Shown here: positions 1-11,673 of the stretch, in pieces | Position numbering within the stretch: the stretch's first letter is position 1 | How the letters are laid out: each line of letters starts with the position of its first letter | Assembly: GCF_000150275.1 (NCBI RefSeq) | Contig: NW_002060947.1 | Coordinates: forward strand, 8,116,482 to 8,180,481 | Direction: 5' to 3' | Source of the DNA: Trichoplax adhaerens | Lineage: Eukaryota; Placozoa; Uniplacotomia; Trichoplacea; Trichoplacidae | Length of the DNA stretch: 64,000 nucleotides | Program-made: the position numbers and the translations under genes | Notes under the pieces: model-generated | Seen by the model: the letters and a program-made list of their open reading frames with translations, nothing else | The model's database searches: none | Told to the model about the DNA's origin: nothing

Positions 1-1097
1 GAAGTTTTAACTTGCAGTTTCGAAGTAAGAGCAACTCTAATTCTGCTTAATAAATTTTATCATCTTAGCAAGTAATTAAACGGTAGCGATCTAATTACTG
101 TAACTGCAAAATCTTTAGATTGCATAACTTGAAATATCTAATGGTTTCGATTTTGTCTTTATTTTCTTATATCGTAACCTTTAATAACTAACAGTATACG
201 AACAATGCTTGCTAATGTTATCTCAACAATGCTAATCGATATTGCGTAATTCAGCTGTAAATTTACAACGAGTTCTAGCTTATGGTTTAGTTTATTGTGA
301 TAAATGCATTGACTGAGCCTTTGAACGAAGAGGTCGTAAGAGATTCAAAGTCATAAGTAGAAAAGAATATATCTGACTTTAATTTCGTTAGCATCTTCAC
401 TTATAGACTTCTGCAGTATTCGCGATATCATTAAATTGTTACCTGCTGCACAAATATGAAAACGAAAATTTAGTAACTATTCTATTTTATTGGTACGTCT
501 CCTTGAGCTACAGAAATGCTTATTGATCATTTTGTTGAGTTCAAAACTGGTACGGGGCAAGTTCCTCCTTATTAATTCAATAATCTATGTTATGCAAATT
601 TTGAGAATAATTCATATTACAAGCTTTAATACAGTAGGTAACTCCTACGGTTTATAGGTTGAAGATTTCGAAGAACATCAGCAGAAACTTAATGATGGCT
701 GCGATTAACAGCTAGCTAGCTCATAATGATAGTGGCTTTAACAATACAGAACACTGTAATACCTTTGCATTCCTTCTATATACTCAGTCTCTCTTCGATA
801 TTGCAAATAGGCAAAGGCTAGCTTACACGACTTCTCCCAATGCAATTTGTATATTAAAATTTCTACGTACTAATTATTACTTGCCAACATTATCACTTGA
901 AATTTTAGTATCAAAATAATAAATTTGAAATTTATTTTTTAAATATATGTATGCCAAGTACTGTTTAAAACAGTAGCTATCGGAAAGTATCTAACAAAAT
1001 ACACCTATGTTTATCCCAAATCAATCTGTTATATTTACACGTAGTTTAATTCGACCTTACGCTTTCAGCATCAGTAATAAGTAACCATTTGCCCATA

Positions 1098-1564
1098 TGT
1101 TACGATGCGTAAGTTCGTCCTAATTATTGAGTAATATTAAATATTGTTTGTGTGGATTGACGTTGTATTAATTATCATTTCTTCATACAATCTGTTTAAT
1201 ATAACTTTAAAAGGATAGTTTTATTTTATGTGCATCAGGAGTTTCTGACGAGACTATAAAAGGCTGGTGCCTGAAGATCCCTTTTTAGTTAGTTAGTCGG
1301 TTAGATAGTCAACTAGTTTATCAATTGATATTTAATTGTAAAGATTATAATCTTGGGTGCCAAGATTTCTTCAGTAATAAATGATATTAAATCTCTGACT
1401 GTCTCGTCTACACTATCTGTGACGCTATAATTATACCATAGTATTCAGTCCTTGGAACTGAATTATTTGATGATATAGCTAATCTCGCCTCTTTAAGTTA
1501 GTAAGTGGCGTTCTCCACAAGGATTGGCGTGTGTAGACTACTTTGTCACTAGTGGTGTGTGACA
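1098..1564 (+). mobile_element. Solo LTR of an LTR retrotransposon, flanked by CCATA target duplication
   Basis: This 467-bp segment begins TGTTACG and ends GTGACA (TGT...ACA termini). It is flanked by identical 5-bp repeats CCATA at 1093-1097 and 1565-1569. Inside, in the right order, are a TATAAAAG box (1255-1262), a repeated AGTTAG stretch where transcription would be expected to start (about 1286-1305), and an AATAAA signal (1376-1381). This is the U3-R-U5 layout of an LTR. The equivalent DNA upstream of genes B and C lacks it, so it inserted after duplication or was lost from them. No primer-binding site or gag/pol follows, so it is read as a solo LTR. The superfamily is undetermined; BEL/Pao or Ty3 is plausible. 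Confidence 0.7.
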
Positions 1565-2363
1565 CCATAATTGCCCGCTAAATTTTATATCTTCCTCCCT
1601 GTGTTCAGACTAATTCTTGAAGTTGAGTAATTTCTGAGATAATGTTCAAATCTTGAAAATTTATAAAGTTTAAATAAGTCATTAGATGTATTGAAAGGGA
1701 AAAAATTCAATAATATAAGACTTATTTATTTAGGCTATGTCTAATACTCGCGATATTCGCTGTAGTGTTTAGTTTAACCCTATATTTACTTAGAAGCGTT
1801 GTTCGACTCGTAAAAATTTCAGTAGACGACCAGTTGATATAAATTTTATTTTTTAACGATTAAAAATCTGAATTTTAATAACCGCATCATAGATAAATTA
1901 TCAAAACTAAAGTCACATCGCTCGAGGCAGCATTTTCCACTATACGTATATAATGACATGAAAAGAGTAATTTACGTATGAGATTTAAACATTTCACTAT
2001 TGTCCAACTTCAGAATTTGTAATGTTACTACGCCTTATAGTATTGGTACTAGGTTTGTAAAATTTCTAGTTATTACTATTTAACTCACACATATTAATAG
2101 TACTGTAAACTCCTACAAATACTTGCTGTACTATAGCATCGCCACAACGCCCACTGTCATTTTACTTCTTTCATACTTACCGCCAAGACTATAATTATAT
2201 GTGCATAATTAATTATTAAACTTTGTAATGGTATTGCTCCGTGTATTAGATTAACAAAAAACCAAGAGGACAGTTACCAAGCATTCTGTATTTTGATAAG
2301 TAGTACTGCACTATTCTCTCCAATAGCAGTAAAGTAACTGAAGTTATTTTACAAACCATTACC

Positions 2364-2448
2364 GTGCATCATTTTAATTCTTTGGTGCCATTTGGACGAA
2401 ACTACTCGATCAAAGTTGATTTTTATCGTTTACGTGAGGTATTACGTA
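2364..2448 (+). promoter_or_regulatory. Conserved upstream block of GHR gene A with twin ACGT elements
   Basis: This 85-bp block is nearly identical to blocks 112-115 bp upstream of the ATGs of B and C, although the DNA around it is diverged. It ends with TTTACGTGAGGTATTACGTA, which holds two ACGT cores. In copy A the second core is the full palindrome TTACGTAA (2442-2449), a typical bZIP site. The first contains ACGTG, the core bound by some bHLH-PAS factors. Function is inferred from selective conservation; factor identity is not shown. Confidence 0.5.
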
Positions 2449-2554
2449 AGCATTACTTAAGTTTAGTACAGCACGATATTTTAAATATACGTACATCTAA
2501 TACAATGTAAATCACCTTCTCGATTTCTGTATTATTTTTATAGAATAGCATTGC

Positions 2555-2572
2555 TTTCAATTCGAATTGAAA
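2555..2572. promoter_or_regulatory. 18-bp perfect palindrome directly before the ATG of gene A
   Basis: TTTCAATTCGAATTGAAA is a perfect palindrome that ends one base before the start codon. The same 18 bp occurs at the same spacing in copies B and C. It could be a dimeric DNA-binding site or, in RNA, a hairpin or dimerisation element at the initiation codon. Confidence 0.55.
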
Positions 2573-2573
2573 A

Positions 2574-4125
2574 ATGTCTGACCAAGGAAGTGACAGTGTT
2601 AAGAAAATTACAAGTTTTAACGGTCGTGTTTCTAAGGATGGATCTGGCCAATTTCCAGCACAGAAAGGTAGATACCATTTGTATGTTAACCCAGGTTGTC
2701 CTTATGCACAACGAGTCATGATCATGAGAACGTTGAAAGGTTTAGAAGATATCATTACGATGGATATTACACACTGGTATATTCATGAAAACGGTTGGTT
2801 TTTCGACGAGACAGTAGATACGTGTACTAAAGATACAGTTAATGGCTTCAAATTTTTAAGAGAGGCTTACGAACAGACTAATACAAAGTATAGCGGTAGA
2901 ATTACTGTACCCGTACTTTACGACAAGGTTAACAAGGTCATCGTTAATAACGAATCTGCCGAAATCATGGAAATTCTAAACAGCGAATTTAATGAATTTT
3001 GCTCTACTCAAGAGCAAAAGGATTTAAATTTATATTCTAAAGAGCATGAAGAAACGGCCAAGGAATTATTAGGCTGGATAACACCGTAAGTGATACTTAG
3101 TGTACTTCCAGCAAAGTGCTATTAATGTGATCTAAATTGGATGTCGACGATACGAACATAGTCGTAAACTGATCGTAAACTTGCTACACAGTACAGTATA
3201 TTGGATCAGTTACTTACACTCATTATTACTTCATTGATAGATAGATCACGATCTTTATCATGACTAATTCTATTTTTGCCCTTATCATTGTTCATGAATG
3301 ACTAGAAACATTATTTCCAGAGTCTTTCGTGTTCGTGATGCCACTGATCAAGAAAGTTATAATCAATCTGTCGATACTCTATTCGAGAATCTCGATCGAT
3401 TAGAAAAACACCTTTCTAATCGTCGTTACCTAACAGGAAAGACTATAACGCACGCAGATGTCAAGTTATTTGTAGCATTAGTTCGTTTCGATGTGGCATA
3501 TTACGTGGTGTATAAGGTTAGTTATCAGTTCTGAGCGTTCTAACTTTGTGCTAAATATACAATAATGCTATGAAAATAATACCAACCTAAGATTTATACA
3601 ATAAATGTAAATAGTCTTACGATAAAATTTGGCAGGCTCAGTTACTTTAACACTATTTCTTGATTGTGAATTATAATTGATTGAGTTTCTTCTGTGATGA
3701 AATGGTAGTGTAATACAAAACGTATTGCTGATTATCCAAACATTTGGGGCTATTTGCGAGATCTTTATCAATCTCCAGGCTTTGGAGAAACGGTTAATAT
3801 TGAGCATATTATGAAGCTACACTATGTAAGTGAATATCTTATTTACATTGCTTTGTACACTTGAAATTATTAGAAATTGTGGATATTGCAATTTAACTTA
3901 TTTTACGATAAAAATTTAAATTTATTATTGTATTGGTTTTAACTTCTACTCTTTTAAGTTTATTAGTTTACTCTGATTAAAGCTACGTAGCACTGTATAA
4001 ACTTTTATTTATCTGATGTATTGTAGGTGAGCGACAAAAAACAGAAGCCTACTAAAATCTGTCCTAAAGGACCAGTTGTCGACTTTACTGGCAAGCATGG
4101 ACGTGAAGCATTAGCATCAGCATAG
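2574..4125 (+). CDS. Glutathionyl-hydroquinone reductase (Xi-class GST, ECM4/YqjG family), copy A
   Basis: Four exons, 2574-3085, 3306-3516, 3709-3825 and 4027-4125, encode about 312 residues with all junction phases consistent. The family reduces glutathionyl-hydroquinones to hydroquinones in the cytosol with a catalytic Cys. Here that Cys is residue 42 in NPGCPYAQR. Further family marks are a THWYIHENGW-type motif, VNNESAEI...NSEFNEF in the thioredoxin-fold half, a THADVKLFV helix, and the C-terminal KPTKICPKGPVVDF segment that matches the usual NPTxIxPxGP signature. Copy A departs from the others at conserved spots. CPxAH is CPYAQ, and the segment read NIITGVYRVG in B is NIISRVFRVR, so activity or substrate may have changed. 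Introns are 220, 192 and 201 bp. Introns 2 and 3 are nearly identical to those of B. The start is the only ATG in frame and follows the shared palindrome. Confidence 0.88.
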
Positions 4126-4646
4126 AATACATGTGTGCAATTACTTGGTCTAGTAAAACGACGGTAGAGTCGCAGCCATTGCAGTAAATCAATCTAGTTA
4201 AGAGAAATGTAAAAGATATCTATATCTAGCATAAAGACTGTTTTAGAGATATAGCACTACAGCTCGTATCTATTTATTTAATGAAGAAACATCTTAGCTA
4301 TTTAGATCTTAGTATTTGAAATGTACTGAGAGTTTTACATTTTAACCTATTACACTATTATTTAAAATATACTTGATATTCTCGGTAAGCTTATGCACAT
4401 GTAAATATACTTTGGGCATTATTCAGTTGCAATAGATAACTTACACATAAGGAACATAGCAAGAGGTGATGGTTGTATAGACACTTTAATCTACCGTCAA
4501 TACTACAGTAATCGTATAGCGTAGAGGCTGCAATTATTTTGATGTTGAACTTATGACAGTAATTAGAACTTTCTAGCTTAATTTGTAGTTCGTAGTCGTC
4601 ATAGTAAAATAATCATATGTTTAATCAAAACTTATCAAATTACAAT

Positions 4647-4652
4647 AATAAA
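4647..4652 (+). terminator. Poly(A) signal of GHR copy A
   Basis: AATAAA lies 522 bp past the stop in a context (AATAATAAAA) that recurs 497 bp after the stop of B and 485 bp after the stop of C. This suggests a conserved 3' UTR of about half a kilobase. Confidence 0.5.
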
Positions 4653-5655
4653 AAAATATCACGAAATATATTTGGATGATAATGTACCTCGGTCGATTTC
4701 GAATGAAGATACATCCTCACTCTGGAAATGAACATGGAAACGCAGATAGACTTTCAAGACTAGTTTAAATTTTAGAGTTTAAGACTGATAAAGAATATAA
4801 TAAATGATGCTATAATTTTGAGGAATATGAGAATATTAGGGATAATAAATGTAGTAAAGCACCCATATTTGAGGATATCGTAGCTGTATCCATCTTGAAA
4901 TAATGTAATATCATACTGTCAATAAATATTCTATGACTTGGTTAACTAAATGCAACCACAGTAAAATCGTTAATCGTAAGTAGGCTGTTAATTCAGTTAT
5001 TTCTAGAACCACGTACGGTATTTCACATAAAATTACTGCTATTAAATGTATAGAGTGCGCCCAGATGTGACGAAATTTACAGTATAATCTTTAATAAAAA
5101 ACAGCATACGAACAGTCCATTTCAATATTATCTTAACAATGCTAATGGATGATGTATATCTCAGCTGTGAATTTACAACAAGTTCTAGCTTATAGTTTAG
5201 TTTATTGAGATAAATACATTGACTGAACCTTTGAACGAAGAAGTCGTAAGAGATTTAAAGCCATAGAGCAGAAAAGATACAGAAAAGAATATGTCTGGCT
5301 TTAGTCTCTTTAACATCTTCACTTATAGACTTCTACAGTATTCGCGATACTATTAAATTATTACCTAATACACAATTACGAAATTGAGAATTTAGACAAG
5401 ATTCTATTTTATTGGTACTTCTTATTGAGCTACAGAAATGCTTACAAGAAACTTGCTTAAGATTTTAAAGAAAGTTAATAAATTGTCAAGGTATAAAAGT
5501 TTCATAGTCATATAATTAATGCGATACTTAGCCTTCAATATAATAAGTGGCAATATGGTAAGTAAATCTATTCAAAAAATTGCGATACTTCAATCTCTAT
5601 TAGTCATTCTGTTAAGTATAAAACCGGTACAGAGGTAAGTTCCTCGTTTATAATC

Positions 5656-5705
5656 NNNNNNNNNNNNNNNNNNNNNNNNNNNNNNNNNNNNNNNNNNNNN
5701 NNNNN
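5656..5705. other. Assembly gap (50 N)
   Basis: A run of exactly 50 N sits in the upstream region of copy B. By comparison with A and C, a short stretch of ordinary intergenic sequence is missing here. The true size may differ from 50. Confidence 0.99.
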
Positions 5706-7149
5706 GACGATGGCTGCAATCAACAGCTAGATCATAAAGATAGTGGTTGTAACAACATCTAATAGTGTAATATAACTAGCTACCAAATTACTTAATTGTT
5801 TTTAGCCTACACTAGAGTATATTGCCTCTGCATTACTTGTACAGTATGTACTCAGTTACTCTTCGATATTGTAAATAGGCAACATCTAGCATACACAACT
5901 TCTCTAAATACAATTCAGATATTAACATTTCTACGTACTAATTCTTACTTGCCAATATTATTACTTGACTTTTTAGTAGCTGAATTTGAAATTTATTCTT
6001 AAATATATTTAGTACCATTCAAGATAGCAACTACCGGAAAGAATCTAACAAAATACGCCTATATTTCATTCCTGACTAAGTAGCACTATTGGTTTAACTA
6101 CCGAGATTATTAATAACTGTTTACTATTCCCAGTATCTATATTAGCGTAAATGATAATTTAAGACCATTTCAATCAATCTTAAATTAACCAGTAGTTTAA
6201 TTTGACCTTACGCTTTCAGCAACAATAATAATAAGGTAACAATTTTACTCTCTAATCTAAGTTGGTCATTCATAAGTGTAACATCGTTATAACAGAATCT
6301 ATGGTAAATAATAGGCTGTCTATATATCAATAGTTCGCAGTTAATCAATTAATTTGGCTATAATGACCAAATTTTATGTCTAACTAACTGTGTTATGGTT
6401 AATCCTCGAAGTTGACTAACGCCTGAGATAATGTTCAAATCTTTCAAATTCAATTAGTTTAATTAAATCGGTATATGTAATGAAAGAGGACAAATTAAAC
6501 GACATAAGATCTATTTGTAAACGCTACGTCAAAATAATTATCAAGATATTCCCTATTGCATCTAATAGAATCCTAAACTGCTCTAAAAATATGAATTCAA
6601 TAACGAGAAGTATTATTTGAGCCTTTAAAAAATTCAGTTTAGGACCAAATGATATAAATTTTATTTTTTTATGGTTTAAAATCTAAATTTTAACAACTAT
6701 ATAGCAGATTAATGATCAAGACAAAAAGTCAAATCATTTGAAGTAGCATTTCCTACTATACTATAAGTAATTTACAGTATATAATGATATGAAAAAGAGA
6801 AATCTTGATGTAAGAACATTTTACAATGGACCAACTTGGGAGTTTGTGATATTACTTCGCCTTATAGAATTATTACCATTTTAACTCATGCATAATTAAT
6901 TGCAAACTCCTCCGAATCGTTTCTGTATTATACGTACTGAAGCGGCGCCGTAACGCCCATTGCCATTTTACTGTACTTTGCTCATACTTACTGCAAAAGC
7001 ACTTGCATAATTAATTATTAAACTTTGTGCCGGCATTATTCCCGTATTAGATTGACAAAAGAACGAGGAGGGCAGTTGCAAAGCATTCTGCACTTTGATA
7101 GGTGGTACGGTAGTGCACGATTCTCCAATATTAGTACAGATCATTTTTG

Positions 7150-7233
7150 TGCACTATTTTAATTCTCTGGTGCTATTTGGACGAAGCTACTCGATCAAAG
7201 TTGATTTTTATCGTTTACGTGAGGTATTACGTA
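7150..7233 (+). promoter_or_regulatory. Conserved upstream block of GHR gene B with twin ACGT elements
   Basis: Counterpart of the block at 2364-2448, including TTTACGTGAGG followed by ATTACGTA. It ends 112 bp before the ATG. Here the second core is followed by TGCAT, not AGCA, so the full TTACGTAA palindrome of copy A is absent. Confidence 0.5.
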
Positions 7234-7326
7234 TGCATAGCTCAGGCCTATTACTTTAAATATCTGGTTAATACAGCGTAAAAGAACTTCTCGATTTCTG
7301 TTTTGTTTTTTGTAAAATAGCATTGC

Positions 7327-7344
7327 TTTCAATTCGAATTGAAA
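7327..7344. promoter_or_regulatory. 18-bp perfect palindrome directly before the ATG of gene B
   Basis: Identical to the palindrome of copy A and at the same one-base distance from the start codon. Confidence 0.55.
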
Positions 7345-7345
7345 A

Positions 7346-8849
7346 ATGTCTGACCAAGGAAGTGACAGTGTTAAGAAAATTACAAGTTTTAACGGTCGTG
7401 TTTCTAAGGATGGATCTGGCCAATTTCCAGCACAGAAAGGTAGATACCATTTGTATGTTAGCTTAGGTTGTCCTTTTGCACACCGAACCATAATCACGAG
7501 AAAGTTGAAAGGCTTAGAAGATATCATTACGATGGATATTACACACTGGTATATTCATGAAAATGGTTGGTTTTTCGACGAGACAGTAAATATGAGTACT
7601 AAAGACACAGTTAATGGCTTCAAATTTTTAAGAGAGGCTTACGAACAGACTAATGCAAATTATAGCGGTAGAATTACCGTACCAGTACTTTACGACAAGG
7701 TTAACAAGGTCATCGTTAATAACGAATCTGCCGAAATCATGGAAATTCTAAACAGCGAATTTAATGAATTTTGCTCTACTCAAGAGCAAAAGGATTTAAA
7801 TTTATATTCTAAAGAGCATGAAGAAACGGCCAACGAGCTATTAAGCTGGATATTACCGTAAGCGATACTTAGTGCACTTTCAGCAAAGTGCTATTACTAT
7901 GATCAGAGTTGAATGTCTACAGTACGATACGAATATAGTCGTAAACTTGTCAAGTGCAATATATTAGATCATGGTCTTCACCATGACTAATCAGATTTTC
8001 GTCCTTATACATTATTCATGAATGACTAGAAACATTATTACTGGAGTTTATCGTGTTGGCAATGCCACTGATCAAGAAAGTTATAATCAATCTGTCGATA
8101 CTCTATTCGAGAATCTCGATCGATTAGAAAAACACCTTTCTAATCGTCGTTACCTAACAGGAAAGACTATAACGCACGCAGATGTCAAGTTATTTGTAGC
8201 ATTAGTTCGTTTCGATGTGGCATATTACGTGGTGTATAAGGTTAGTTATCAGTTCTGAGCGTTTCTAACTTTGTGCTAAATATATAATAATGCTATGAAA
8301 ATAATACCAACCTAAGACTATGCAGTAAATGTAAATAGTCTTACGATAAAATTTGGCAGGCTCAGTTACTTTAACACTATTTCTTGATTGTGAATTATAA
8401 TTGATTGAGTTTCTTCTGTGATGAAATGGTAGTGTAATACAAAACGTATTGCTGATTATCCAAACATTTGGGGCTATTTGCGAGATCTTTATCAATCTCC
8501 AGGCTTTGGAGAAACGGTTAATATTGAGCACATTAAGAATTTATACCATGTAAGTGAATATCTTATTTACATTGCTTTGTACACTTGAAATTATTAGAAA
8601 TTGCGGATATTGCAATTTAACTTATTTTACGATAAAAATTTAAATTTGTTATTGTATTGGTTTTAACTTCTACTTTTTTAAGTTTATTAGTTTACTCTGA
8701 TTAAAGCTACGTAGCACTGTATAAACTTTTATTTATCTGATGTATTGTAGGTGAGCGACAAAAAACAGAAGCCTACTAAAATCTGTCCTAAAGGACCAGT
8801 TGTCGACTTTACTGGCAAGCATGGACGTGAAGCATTAGCATCAGCATAG
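7346..8849 (+). CDS. Glutathionyl-hydroquinone reductase (Xi-class GST), copy B
   Basis: Four exons, 7346-7857, 8030-8240, 8433-8549 and 8751-8849, encode about 312 residues with the same phases as copy A. The catalytic motif is VSLGCPFAHR with Cys42, closer to the family's usual CPWAHR than copy A, though the Trp is Phe. The following TIITRKLKGLED is also family-like. Exon 2 opens NIITGVYRVG, near the family's usual NNGVYKxGFA motif. A local difference from A and C is DETVNMSTKD in place of DETVDTCTKD. From the middle of exon 2 to past the stop, exons and introns are nearly identical to copy A, which points to gene conversion. The last five codons of exon 3 (KNLYH) differ from A (MKLHY). Introns are 172, 192 and 201 bp. 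It probably acts as a cytosolic glutathione-dependent quinone-detoxifying enzyme. Confidence 0.9.
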
Positions 8850-9345
8850 AATACATGTGTGCAATTAGTTGGCGTAGTAAAATGACAGTACAGTCGCTGC
8901 AATTACGGTAAATTAATCATTAAGAGAAATGTAAAGATATCTATAACTGGCATAAAGACTGTTTTAGAGATATAGCACTACAGCTCGTTTCTAGTCATTT
9001 AAGAAACATCTTAGCTATTTAGATCTTAGTATTTGAAATTTACTGAGAGTTTTAGGTTTTAACATCTTACACTATTATTTGAAAAATTTGATATTCTCGT
9101 CAAGCTGATGAACATACAAATATACTTAGGGCACTATTCAATTGCGGTAGATAACTTTCACATAAAGCGCATATCAAGAGATGATACGTAGTTGTATAGA
9201 CATTTTAATCTACAGGTAGGCCAGACAATGCTAAAATAATTATATAGCGTAAAGGCTGTAATAAGAACTTATCTAGCTTAATTTGTAGTATGTAGATGTT
9301 ATGGTAAAAAAGTATGTGTTTCATTATTGATTATCAAAATACAAT

Positions 9346-9351
9346 AATAAA
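9346..9351 (+). terminator. Poly(A) signal of GHR copy B
   Basis: AATAAA 497 bp past the stop, in the same sequence context as in copies A and C. Confidence 0.5.
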
Positions 9352-11475
9352 AAAAATATGACGAAATAGATTTTGGATAATGTTCTATTAGAAATTCTAC
9401 AATTTTAAGTTTAATATCTATATGATTCTAAATTTTACCTTCAATGAGAAATTTTTACTTTAGTTCTATCTTCGAAATGTTTTAGAATGGGTAAAGCTTT
9501 ATACAGTGTAAAGTAATTATTAAATGCACGCAATTCATCACTGTACCATCATACGGTTTCGTACTCTACGTCGAACTTGTATTTGCCTTTCTTTAATCAT
9601 TAAGGTATACACATTCTTAATTAATTTCGATAATTTGATAGCAATTCCATTTTACTGGTATATCTCATTGAGCTAAATAAATGCTTACAGGAAACTTGCT
9701 TAAGATTTTTAAGCAAGTTACTTAGTTGTCGACGTATAAAAGTTTCACAGTCGTATAATACGATACTAAGCGTTCAAATTTAATAAGCGGCAATATAGTA
9801 GGTAAAATTGTTAAATAACTTGGGATACTTCAATGATCATTCGGCTTAGCTCAAAAGCGGTACATGGCAAGTTCCTTCTTTATTAATTCAATAATCTATT
9901 GCATGCAAATTATTAAAGCAATTTATGCTACAATGTTTAATGCAATAGATAACTCTTAGGATTTATTTAAGTTAAGGACGTTGAAGAACGTTTGCGGAGA
10001 TTTGATGACGGCTATGATTAATAGCTAGTTAACTCATGAAGATAGTAGTTATAACGATATCTAACACTACATGTAATACAGCTAGCTACTAAATTGTTCA
10101 TATATTTTCAGTCTATATTACAGTATACTGCTGTTACACCCTTCTATACACTTGGTCACTCTTCGATACTGTAAATATACAACAACTAGCATACACTACT
10201 TCCCTAAATAAAATTCATATATTAAAATTTCTACGTACTAATCCTAACTTGCTATTATTATCACTTGATACTATAGTGTCAGAATAATAAATTTGAAATT
10301 TATTCTTAATTATACGTACTTCCAGTACCGTTCAAGATAGCTCTACTGGAAAGTATCTAACAAAATACGTTTATATTTCATGATCGACTGATTCGCACTA
10401 TTTATTTGACCATTGAGATTATCAAATACTATTTATTGTTTGCAATATCTACATTAGCGGAAGTGATAATCTTAATCCCAAATTAATCTTTTATTAACAA
10501 GTAGCTAGTTCCGATCTTACGCTTTATGCAACAGTAATAAGTAGCAATTATACCCTCTAATTTAAGTCCGTCATTTGTATATCATTATAGCATGCTATAC
10601 ATTCATAAATAGACAGTGTATATTCGAACGGTACACAGTCAATCAATTAATTTTGCTATAATGATTAAATTTAGTGTCTAGCTTGCTGTGTTATGGTTAA
10701 TCCTCGAAGTCGAGTCATGTCTTAGATAATCTTTAAATCTTGCTAATTCAATAAGCTTAAATAAATCGTAATAGGTAATGAAAGAGGACAAATTGAGCGG
10801 CAAAAGATCTATTTGTAAGCGCTACGCAAAAATAATATTTATGATATTCTCTCTAGTGTCCAATAGAATCCTATAATGTTCTAAAAATATAAATTCACTT
10901 ACGAAAAGTGTTGTTCGAGCTACTTAAAAATTCAGTATACGACTAATTGATACAAATTTTATTTTGTTATCATTTAAAATCTGAATTTAAACAATTGTTT
11001 TGTATATTTAATGTCAAGAAAAAAATCAAACGATACAATGCAGCATTCCCCACTAAACTGTAACTAATACACAGCTTGTAATGATATGAAAAAGAGCAAT
11101 CTTCATATTCAATTTAAACATTTCGCTATGGTCTAACTTGGGAATTCACAATATTACTACGCCTCATAGTATTGTTACTAGGCTTGTACAACTCTAGTTG
11201 TTACTATTGAACTTATGGATAATTAATTAATCGTAAACGCCTCCAAATCGTTGCTGTACCACAGCGTCGCCGCAAAGCACACTATCATTTTACTTCTCTC
11301 ATACTTACTTACTGCAAGGGCGATAAAAACTCTTGCATAATTAATTAAACTAATTATTAACTTTGTACCGGTATTGTTCCCTGTATTAGGTTGACAAAAG
11401 AAGGAGGAGGGTAATTGCCAATCAGGTATTCTGCACTTTGATAGGTGGTATTAATAGTATTGCAGATCATGATAG

Positions 11476-11559
11476 TGCATTATTTTAATTCTCTGGTGCT
11501 ATTTGGACGAAGCTACCCGATCAAAGTTGATTTTTATCGTTTACGTGAGGTATTACGTA
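11476..11559 (+). promoter_or_regulatory. Conserved upstream block of GHR gene C with twin ACGT elements
   Basis: Third copy of the 84-bp block, again ending TTTACGTGAGG then ATTACGTA and 114 bp upstream of the ATG. The DNA between the block and the gene is less conserved, so the block stands out as constrained. Confidence 0.5.
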
Positions 11560-11654
11560 TAATATTGCTTAGGCATAGCTCTTTAAATATTAATGGTTAC
11601 TGCAGCGTAAAAGAACTTCTCGATTTCTGTATTATTTTTATAGAATAGCATTAC

Positions 11655-11672
11655 TTTCAATTCGAATTGAAA
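11655..11672. promoter_or_regulatory. 18-bp perfect palindrome directly before the ATG of gene C
   Basis: Identical to the palindromes of copies A and B, one base before the start codon. Confidence 0.55.
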
Positions 11673-11673
11673 A

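Noticed and set aside
3568-3807. Minus-strand 79-codon frame over intron 2 and exon 3 of copy A, recurring in B and C
   Set aside because: It is antisense to a coding exon and its repetition follows only from the gene duplication.
7195-7527. Minus-strand open frames of 60-110 codons antisense to exon 1 of copy B (and the same at 11583-11855)
   Set aside because: They mirror the conserved coding exon on the plus strand and have no start context, splice sites or family motif; they are shadows.
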